From Ciona savignyi (taxonomy: Eukaryota; Chordata; Ascidiacea; Phlebobranchia; Cionidae): a stretch of 64,000 bases of DNA. The stretch covers positions 69,941 to 133,940 of the forward strand of contig CH003356.1 in the NCBI GenBank assembly GCA_000149265.1, read 5' to 3'. A program made the translations under genes and the position numbers. Position 1 is the stretch's first letter; every line of letters begins with the position of its first letter. Under the pieces are notes generated by a model, which was not told the origin of the DNA, did not search any database, and was given only the letters and a program-made list of their open reading frames with translations. This document shows positions 50,172 to 62,100 of this stretch, in pieces.

Positions 50172-53100
50172 CTACACTGTGATGTAACTTCTCATTCTAG
50201 TTATATAATTTTGGCTGAGTCTGAAAAAGAAGAGCAAAATTATTAAAACTGTTTGTTTTTCTGCGTGTTTCTCAAAAAAAGAAGTGATACTTACAGGCAT
50301 GGATTTTCACACATATTCATGGTGATAGCTTCCACAACACTTTGATCAAGTGCTGAGATGTTTGGAACAGAGTGAACATAGTTTGGTTTGCTTGCTATAG
50401 TTTCAAGTTGTTTTCGGTTCATTCTGTTCGATTGCATTCCTACAACTTGTACCTGTATATTAGAAATGAATATTATAGATATATGTTTGTTGCTTAGATT
50501 ATTAAACCTGTGGTGAAGCATTATACAATAAAAACAAACTAGAAACTGAATATGTCATTACTACCTAAATCCATTTACGGCGTTTTAGAAAATTGATGTT
50601 TAATGTAAAAAGCTATGTTTTCTTAAAATTGTCAACGTAAAAAATCAACAAATAAATTTTCAATTTATATTAAAACAATGAAATGAAATAAGAGGACAAA
50701 GAAACTAACCGTGGCATGTTCCTTCAACAATTGAGCGGCAGTGGTCACGTTATCCTGACTCCGACCATCAGTGAATAAAATGACGTGGTCCCTTACATCC
50801 AATCTGTTTCCGGCACTTTCCAAACTCCGACTGCTGACATGTTGCAGAGCACGACCGATGTTGGCACCTGTGAGGTATTTTTTGTTATGTCTTGTTCTGC
50901 TATATAGTAGACCACTAAGCACAAAAAAACACAAATTTAAAAAAAAATGCCAATCACAGCTAGTTTCCAGTGTGTTTTCTAACTGGTGCAAAGGTGGAAA
51001 ATATCAGTATTAACACATTTAACTCACCATAACCACCATATGGCATGAACTTGATGGCTCGCGATAAACTTTCAAGATTTCTATGTCGTCCCAGGGGGAC
51101 TTCCCCTATTACATCAACCTCTCTATGGTAACGAAGAAGACCGACAAGAGTTGTTTCGTCATTAACACTGAATTGTCGAATTAACTGAAATATACGTGTT
51201 TATTAATAATAAACCTAAAGGCATGTTAATTAAAATCACAATGGTTTTTTAAGGTCCTGTCGGTTTTTAAAATCCAAACCTTGGTAACAAAAACCTTAAT
51301 TTAGATATCAAGTGTATGTGTACTTTTAAATACTATACATTTTAAGAAGCAAAAAGTGTACTTACCAGATTTATAAAGTTAAGCAGTGTGTTCCAGTTTC
51401 CACTTTCAACACTTGATCTACTTTCAATTACAATATACAAGTCCACTTTGGTCCGACTGGGGCATGCATCTGTGAGAACAAAATTCACATAATGTTGGGT
51501 TTGTAGTGAATTCGGAAATTGTTATTGTGTACTGTACACCGTATGACATTATTATTACTGTCCCTTACTGAAAATAAAATAATTAAATTTTTAGTTGGAC
51601 AATTATTCGGTTCAATTATTCTGTTAAATGATCCATGAATCGTGTTCAGCAATTGCCACAAGGAAACCGGATACAGCCTTATGAAATATTTTCATGAATA
51701 ATGAAGGTTGTACGTTGTACCTGTGCAACAGGGTGGTGTGGCACTCCATCTCCCACTGCTCTGACACGTTAATAATCTGGATCCGTGCATGTTAAGCGGT
51801 GTTCCATTCTCATCACTATCACAACTGAAGCTGAAATTGAAACAAATATTTAAGTTCGGATTATAATGCATGGGACTGATCAGTGCAGATACTTTTCAAC
51901 AGCCCCACACAGTAAAAAATAATAAAAATGACTGAAATTAATAAAAGTAAAACTGTGGCCTCAGCTTAAATTAAAACAATCTAATGAACAGCTATACACA
52001 ATTACTAAGTGTAATATTTCTAACTTACCTGCACTGAGAATGATGGTAGTTCGAATTTGTGCAAGTGACACTTCCGTTTTCAAAGTTGGGAAAATCAATA
52101 TCACAGTGACCTGGTAATAAACAAGATCAAAATCTAAGTTGTTTTTTAAATTATGGTAATATTAAACCTAGCCATACCAAGTAAGGTTTTTGCATAATAA
52201 AGGTGTTTTGTTTGTTAAGTTTCACTTAAATTTAACAAAACGCTTCTTTGATACAGTAATTCTAGTTTTTATGTATCATTATTCATGTTAGTATGATAAG
52301 CACAATCACCTCTGCAGAATGGAGTTGGATTGCTCCATTGTCCATCTCTTCCACACACAGTGGTGGAGTGGTTGCCGTCAAGTTGGTGAAATTCATTGCA
52401 GAAGAACGAACACTGGGAACCCCATTCATTGTGGATTTCCTGGGTGCACTGAACGCCCCCGTTAACAATATGTAGTGGTGGACATTGCTGGCCTGCAAGT
52501 AATCACATATTTATATGTTATTACGAATTGATTGTGGGAACATAATAGTGGAATTTCACACTGAATATTTGTTAACTGTGTATCACTGTTGAAAATTTCT
52601 AAAATATTTTTGTACTACTGTATTTTAAAACTGCTGGTTAGAATTTAGTAACTAAGGTAAACAAATAAACTTTATCGACATTTACAAACATTTACAGGGT
52701 TAAATCTTAAAGAAAATAATGTAATACTAACGTTGACATTTTGGTTTCTCCGCACTCCATCGACCATCACTCCGACACGTGATCTGGTGGTCGCCAACCA
52801 ACACATACCCATCTTCAGTACATGTGTATCTTATCACTGACCTGTTAATTGCATGTTTATTAGTACAGACATATTAAAAGCAAAATCATTGCTGACAATG
52901 ACACTCACCCTTGCAAATTGGAATTGGATTGAATGGCAGATCCGAATGCGATGTCGGTATATGTTGCGTTACATGTTACGGCTGAAATAATAAACCAGAG
53001 TTAGTAAAAGTTTTAATCAAGAGTTGTGTCAGTCGATATTAGGTCTTTGCTATGACATAGCATTGTAGCAAAAAATATTTGGATAAAAGGAATATAATTT

Positions 53101-56100
53101 TTTATTAGTCTACTGTCTACTCCCAAGTAGCAGTTTGTTTTATTCGATTACTTTAACACTGTAGTAATACATATCTGTCACGGAACGGGTTAGTATTCAC
53201 AGTTGGACGGAATCATTGGTATTGTCCTACAATTGTGTACCTTGCAGTCAGGTTGATAAATCACAGGAAGTTTATGAATACTCACCCTGACAGACTGGAG
53301 TCTCACTGCTCCACTGTAAGTTAGCATTACATCTTGCAGCAACCGGGCCAGATAGCTGATAGCCATTTTCACATCTAAACCGACAAACTGATCGGAATTT
53401 GAAGTTATTGGTGCACTCTACATTTCCATTCCTTATCGAAGTGATGGCGGCACATGAGCGACCTGTGACAGGTTATTTTCAGATATAATTTAATTTGAAT
53501 TAAATGAACTATTACCAGGGTAAAATGTGTTTTATATTTAGCCGCATTCCAATGTGCACAACAATAAAAAATATTCTAAAATTGACTAAATAAATAAAAT
53601 TAATAATGTAAAGGCAGAGACATAAACACGATTCTGCCATTTATATTTTTCAACTAGATTAGTTACTTACGTAAACAGCTTCCAAGAGCAGGTGTCCACG
53701 AAACTGTCCCATTAACATCGGTGCAGATGCTTTCAGCAACCCCAAGAAGTGTGGAGGTCGGCTGGCAGTTCAATCGACAGCGACCATCGCTACCACAGTG
53801 CACGTTGCCGAATGGAACATACTGTGACATGGTCGTTTCAGGTTAGTACATTATGTTATCAACTATAGATAAAGTTAAGTAAAGACGTACTATCAAAAAA
53901 AACATCCAGATAAGAAAAAAATAATTTTATGCAAACTATTTTAACAAAAAAGGTTACATAGTTGAATTGCTCAAAACATTTTTCCACAATTCCCACAATT
54001 GAAATATTTAACTTACAGTTGAGCCACATGATTGTCTTCTTATGCAAAAAGGAGATTGGATGTTCCAAGTATTTGTTTGACCACATCGTGCGATATTATT
54101 AACTTGGTTCAACTCGTAACCAGTGTCGCATATGAACTCACATTCTGACTGGAAGTTGTTTGTATCATTGCAAACCACCCGTCCATTGTTCACATCAATG
54201 AAGGAAGCAGGACAAGTCTTTTCTATAGTAATGACATCAAATTGAAATACATAAAAAAGGCACAGTAAGAAACACTTAATTTATAAAATGGTCACTTAAT
54301 GTTTATTTTTACTATAAAAATCTATGTAAAAGAAAAATGCATTGCTATGCTACTGACATATTTTATAAGCACTATGTGTCAGGTGATATCCAGTGTATAA
54401 AATCCCATTGGACTTACTTGTGCACTGCGGTGCTAGTCCCAACCACTGTCCATCAGCCATACAGCTTGTAACATCATCCACTGATGTGGATGCTTCATAA
54501 CCAACCTCACAGCTTGAAAATGAGCAAATTGAACCATAATTAAAGCCATCTGTGCATGATATGCTTGTGTGTGGAGTTGTTGGGTCAGAGCAACTTATTT
54601 CTGTTGAAGAGAAGTCAATTTTACAGTCAATTCTCAGCAAAAATATGTTCATTTATTGTTCAATAAACTTGAATTAACTAGTTTATGAAAATTACGAGTA
54701 TATACAGAATTTTCTATAAGAGTGGGTCATGTTATCAAAGATAATTATATCAATAACAATCACCCTGTTTATATTGTAGTATTTTAACCTAATTAATAAG
54801 TAGTTTTTACCTATTCAATAATTAAAAGAAAAATTACATAGAAAATAAATTACTTTGACAAGCAGCAAGTTGTGGCCACCATTCCCCACTGCTGTCGCAC
54901 TGAATATTGATGGATGGGGATGTTGCTTCATATCCATTATCACATGATAACATGCATTGCGATCCGTATGTAAAACCACCACTGCAATCAAGTCTCCCAT
55001 TCACTACACCCTGAAACCAAAAAAAATATTTATATTTATAAAAAAATATGATATATATATTACAAAAGAATTTTATTGTTTAAAAAATTATTTAAAAGTA
55101 TGCCATCAGCGAAAAATTGAATATTTGCAAAATGTTGTATTTTTTAAATTTTTCATGAAATAAATATTAAAACATTTTATTTTTATTTAAATTATTTTAT
55201 TTTTAAAACTGTAGTTCTCCACAAAATTGTGTCATTGATACATACCACATCGGGACACCCAACAGGAACACACTCGGGATAATTCTCAAAATCCCAACTT
55301 CCATTTGCTAAGCAGCTTAACACATGTGTTGTTACATCATATTCGCTATTATGATGCAACATTGTGTAGCCAGGGTCACACACAAACACACACTGCGATT
55401 CGAAACGATTCTGGTCATCGCATGTGACCTGGCCATGTTCGATTGTAACCACTTGATCAATTGGGCAAGTTATTTCTGGAAAAAAAAAACTCGGTTTACA
55501 AAAAATATATTAATGCGTAAATGAAACTGAACATACATAACACAATAAAAAATTATATAACCCCCCAAAAAATTTTAAATATGTGTATTAATTTTATAAT
55601 GTAATAAATTTTAAAGCAATATGGCTGTTTAAATTTTCAGAAGATTAATGTTTAAAAAACTTTTGAATTGAAATAAAAGTAGTGTACTAAACACAATAAA
55701 AGCTTTTAATTACTTTCACAGGTTGGAACACTTCCCATCCAGTTTCCATCAGCTTGACATGACATGTCGTATGATGCCTCATCTGAACGAGTATAACCAG
55801 CTATGCACTCGAACACGCACAGCGATTGAAACTTGAATTCATCCGTGCACTGTAGTGAAGTGTTGGATGGTGCTTCTATCGGTTCACACTCAATTTCTGG
55901 AGAATTTAATGTTTTTTACATCTATTTACCAAAAATGTAACATTCATTGTGATTTGGCATGATGTACCATGTAAGATATTTTGAAATCAAAAATCCAATA
56001 AAGCATACTAACTTGAACACAGTCCAAGTCCATTGCTCCATCTGCCAGACTCCAGACAATTGGTTCCTGGTTCCCCACTCATTTCATATCCTTCATAACA

Positions 56101-59100
56101 TTTTAACAAGCATCGTGATCCAAACTTATTTTCATCAGTGCAAGTGACATCTCCAAATAGAAGTGCCTAAATATTAAAACATTATTAAAATAACCAGAAA
56201 ATAAAAGAGTTACAGTTTTGTTGTTGGTATAAATATAAATGAACGAAAAGTTATAATAATTTCTTTTAATTCTCATGATCTACTTAGTAGATAAATTTAT
56301 AAATCCTAAATTTCCTCAATCATACAATAGACTGTTTATGTCAAAACACAATAAATTTGTTCTTAAACAATGAATGGGTAATATTTATTGTTCTAACCTC
56401 AGAGATACTGGTATCATTAGCAGGGCAGCGATTATTCTCACAGGTTGGCACTGGGTTCGTCCACCTTGTGTTGTGAGTGCACTCAGCTCTGTCGGGTTGT
56501 CCTTGTATCATGTGGTATCCAGTATTGCAGTGGTAGACACAGGTTGATTGGAAGATATTGTCATCACTGCAGTGCACCGTCCCATATGCAATGCTCAGGT
56601 GGGCAGCAGAACATTGGATTTCTGAAAAAATTTATCAATTTAAAACAATTTAAAAAATGTTGTTAGTATTTTACTGCAGAAAATGACAAAAAAATAATTG
56701 TTTCTACTAAACAAAACTTACTTTCACAGGTAGGTACTTCCCCACACCAGCTACCGTCAGCTCGACATTCTATTCCTTTGTTGACATCATAATCGTTCTC
56801 AGGGTCAAGGATGGAATACCCGAGGTCACACATGAGTTTGCAGTGCGACTTATATTGGCTCCCCTCGCTACATGAGATCCTACCATTGGCTGGTGCCACC
56901 AGTGCGTTACATTGGATTTCTAAAATAGGAATATATTAACAGTAATGGACAAATCTTTACTTTAATTATTTAGTGTCGATTAAATGTAAATTACTTACTT
57001 TCACAAGCGGATAACTGAGGTGTCCATTCTAAAGACGAACTGCAACTTGTCACATTATTTTCCCCACTCAACTCATACCCCTTATTGCACTTTACAGTAC
57101 ATACTGATTCATAAAATGCGTTGTTGGAGCAAGTGATTGAACCATGAAGTTCAGTCTGAAAAAGTTAATTGAACCAATTAACTGAATGTTTGATAATAAC
57201 ACATATGATGATGATAGAGTAAAAATGGGATATATAGGTCTGGGTCCACATTTTTCATTTCTATAATTTATTTTACTTGTATTTTCTTACATTACAGAAA
57301 CATGCTTTTACATGGCATAATAAATATTAATTTTGTTAGCCCACTGAAGGTCTTACCTGTTGCAGTGTAGTTGCATTAGGCGAGCATGTTATCCTTGTGC
57401 ATTTTGGTGCTTCGGCCACACTCCATTCCGCATTGCTTCCACAGGACACAATTTCACTATGCTGGTTGCTGCTGTCTGTTGGATGGCTCAGTCTGTAGCC
57501 GTCTTCGCACATGTACAAGCATTGTGACATGTACAAGTTGCTGTCAGTGCAGTTGATTGATCCATGGTCGGGGGCAGACCACAGCGGACAGTGTTTTTCT
57601 ATAAATATTTTCCAAATTACCTTGTGTGTAAATATATGCTCTAAATCAGGGCTTCCCAAACTTTTTTACGAGCGACCCTTTTCTCATTATCAAAAAAATT
57701 TACGACCCCTTTTTGTCTTTTTAACTTATTTTAAGTTGTAAGAATGTAAGAGTACGGTAAAAAAGCAGACAAACAACAGTATTTACAAAGATCGAAAACT
57801 GAGTTTGTTATTTAATGAGCTGCATGTTTTTGCACAGTAAGTCAAACCGTGGCTCAATGTGTACATAATGTACACTATGCTGTAACAATGGTAGTTCGTC
57901 ACAGTACTACAGACGGAATTTAACAGTGTAATGTATCTTTATACTGTAGTCAAAAACGCCAATAATGCCGTTTCAATTCAGAGAAAGTTTTTTAATAAAT
58001 AGGCTACGAAGCATAAAGTAGGGTATTATAAGCAATTTGTATGAAAAACAGGAAGCTTTTGCGACCCCATTTTTTTTCTTGCGACCCCCGTCGGGGTCGC
58101 GACCCCTAGTTTGGGAAGCACTGCTCTAAATGATGCCTTTTTAGAAGTAAGGCACTTAATCATATGTAATATAACATACAAGTATTAACTTACTAAATCA
58201 CAGATCAGAACAGTGCAATTTTTATGCTCCCACATGCATTTTATAATAAATTACTTTAAAGATTAACATACTTTCACATTGTGCGAGTGTTTCCACAGTC
58301 CAAGTTCTGTCAGATAAACATTGTGTGCCTTTCTCATTGACATCCACATCCCCGACAAACTGGTATCCGTCATCGCATGTGTATGTGCACACTGATGCAA
58401 AGTTGTTTTCCGATGTGCATGATATGTCACCAGACTCAGGTGGATTTAAATGAGGACATTCGATATCTGCAAAAAAATAATTTTTATTGGTAAATATTAT
58501 TATTTAGATTCATTTACTTTAATTAAAAGGCTCATAACTTAAATTCCACTACAGATCAAATTTTTTTAAAAATTGAGAGGTCAGTTAATTTTAATGTGTT
58601 TATTGTAAAACTTCCAATTCTTACTTTCACAATATCCGATGGAGTCGTTCCATGAACCAGATGATGTGCACGTGATCACAGTCATTCCAACCACTTCATA
58701 TCCCTCATTGCATGTAATCATACAAACTGTGCCGGCACGATTTCCATCACTACATTCAACTGATCCACTCTCCATGGCCTGGGAAGTTACAGATGTTTTG
58801 ATATTTTTTTTGGAAAAAGAATAATTAAGCAGTAAACAGAGAAATTTCGTACTTCACTACATAATGGATAAGTAGATCAGTTAAATTTAAAAATACAACA
58901 AAATTCTCTAAAATATAAAAATCCGGTACCACATTAATAAATTATTCACATAACAAGATTTAAACTACATTAAACTGTCTGACATCTAAAAACATGATTA
59001 TCTGATACAGTGCTCAATACTCACTGCAATAAAATCTTCATCGTCATGAGAACAAGTTTTCCTTTCACAAATTGGAACAACTTCCGTCCATTCACCAAAG

Positions 59101-62100
59101 TCTTGACATTCCGACGTCACAATCGAATTTGTAGCGAAACTATCCCCGAATATCTGGTAGTCGGCATCACACTGATATGAGCAGACAGATTGGAAGAGAT
59201 TGCCTTCAGTGCAGTTGACCGATCCAAATTGAATATTGTTGTGATCATCAGGACAACTGATTTCTATGAATGAGTTATATAAATTAACCACATTAGAGTG
59301 GTGAATGGTATTTTATAACTACAGGCCTATTAAATTATTATCTATAAGATATATTAAGGCAGTTTGCCTCCAACCCCTGTATATTTGCCATATTATTCCT
59401 GTTTTCTAACTAAAATTTACACGTTTTTCGTCAAAGCCATTTAAAGAAACCAAGGAAACTATACAACTACAAAATAGTTGGCTTAGCTGTCCAATCACAA
59501 CATTTCATCCGTACTTTGACATGTAGGTAGTTCATTGGAATAAGTGCGATCCGCTTGGCAAGTGGTAGATGATGGTCCATCTCGGTAATATCCAGGTGTG
59601 CAAGTGAAGTGGCACACAGATTCAAACTTGTCCTCATCAGAACAGACCATGGTGCTGTTCATAGGTTGGTCAAGCACACCACATCGTATCCCTGATGAAA
59701 CATGACTTGTGAGAAATCTATTTTGCTAATAGTCACGGTAGTTAATAATAACGGACCCACATTGTTTTTTGATGGACTAAATGGTGCATAAGAAATGACC
59801 AAAAATACCTGTACCATTAAATTAATAAAATACCTTATAAAAGAGGAAAACTATGATAATTAAAAGATCTTATTTTATTTCCTACTTTGACAATGTCCCA
59901 TGCTTTCACTCCATTGGGCAGTGTGTGAACATGTAATGTCTTGATGTCCTTCTGTGAGCTCATAACCACTCGGACAATCAACAGAACAAACTGACTGATA
60001 TAGATTTTCTTCTGTGCAAGTAACAGTGCCGATCAAATTCGCCTAAGATGGTAATACAGAGTGTTAGCATGCACATAGAACGTGTATGTATAAAACTTAT
60101 TTCTTAGTTATGTTTTAGGTAAAAAAGTCTTTATTAATTTAAGGTAATTTACCTTAACAATATCAGGACTGTCCATTGCACATTTCTTTTTCATACATGT
60201 TGGTTTCTGATTGGTCCACAGCATAAGTTCCGTGCATGTTGATTGGTTGAAGTCTCTTCTTCCCATTTCATAACCTCGGTCACATTGGTATGCACACACT
60301 GATTCAAACTTGTTGCCAATTGAACAAGATACTGAACCATGGGTCAGTGTGAGGTGGTTTGTTGGACAACTAACACCTGGTTGCATTGTTGGATTATTAC
60401 CTAATAACTACTATTTATGATTTTACTTATTTGATACTTTAGCACTTTCAAATACATTTAACCAACTAAACTTTACTTACATTATTACAAATTGTATAAA
60501 AGCATTATTTGGTCAACAAAATTAACCAACTTTAAAAATCGGGGGTTAATATTTTCTTACTAAATGGTATTTTTTCAACTTACGTTGACAAGTCGGTACA
60601 GCGTAACTCCATGTTCTTCCAGCTTGGCACATAGTGATTGCTTCCCCAACAATCTCATATCCCAAGCTGCACTGGAATTCACATTCCGAAAGGTATTTGT
60701 TATTTTCACTACAACTGATGTTTCCATTGACAGGTTCATCAAGAATTGGGCATTCGATCTCTGTGAAAACGTTGGTATAAATATTTCTATGATACAATAA
60801 AATAATATTAATTTAGAACACAAATTAAAGAAGGGCTTTCAAACTTACTGATGCAATATCCAATTGGTGCTTGCCAAGTTGCATCTTCACTGCACCTGGT
60901 CTGGGAAGATCCGCCTTCAACCAGTTCGTATCCAACGTCACATTCCAATGAGCATACCGAGTCAAATATGTGACCATCCGTGCATGTCAAATTTCCATTT
61001 TTATCAGCCTATTTAAAACAAAAAACTAGCATGAAAAACTGTTATGTTTAAAATGGTGGTTTTGTAATTTTTTAATATATCATTTATTATTTTTTTGCAA
61101 TAAAAACTTATACCTTTATGACTTAATACTCATAACATATACATGACTTTAGTAAACAAGAAAAGCATAAATAAATGTTGATCTCACTTTCACGATGTTT
61201 TCATCAGTTGATGAACAAATCTTCTTTTCACAAATTGCCTTTTCTGCACTCCAAGACTGGTCATCCATGCACGTAACCGTGGTAACACCTCCTGTCACCT
61301 CATACCCAGGTATACATTGGTATTCACAAGTGGATTCAAACAGATTTTCCTCAGTGCATGTGGTGTTGGCATTGGCAGTTTCCAGGTGAGATACAGGGCA
61401 CCGGGTTTCTGAAGAATTTGATATATAAATCTTGAGGATAAAGTCCAAAAATTTTAAAACTCTGGCTATTTTAATTTGTCATAACTTGCCTACAACCTGA
61501 ATCTATGCTTGCTCAAAGATAGACAGTTGGACCACACTAAGATGTAATGCAATCTTTTTTTTTTCCATAAACTTTTGAAATATCGCTTACTTTGACAAAA
61601 TGGAGCAGAATTGCTGAATTGTCTGTCATGTTGACATTCAGATGTAGAATGGCCGATGAGTTCATATCCAGCGTTGCAAGAAAAGGTGCAGATAGACTGA
61701 TATTTGTTTGCTTCCGTGCACCTCATACCACCGTTATCTGGATCAGCGAGCACAGAGCACTGGACCTCTATTGGAATAAATTTTAATTTAAATTGGCCGT
61801 CCGATAAAATTGAAATGATCCCATGTAAAAACCATCGCAGTAAGTTTTTGCAACCAATATGCTTGCGACTTTTAAAATTAACAACTCTTTAGTTAGATGG
61901 TTGTTCTTTGAGTTGAAACCAAAACCAGCATAAAAAATTAAAGAACACTCACATGCGATCTCCTTCATAACATTCATATAGCTAGACCGTTTCCAAAGAA
62001 CCACAACGAACTTACTTATGCATTCGCCAAAATTTTCGCTCCATGACTGATCGGCCAAACAAACAGTGCTTCCATCTCCAGTGATTTCATAACCAACATT

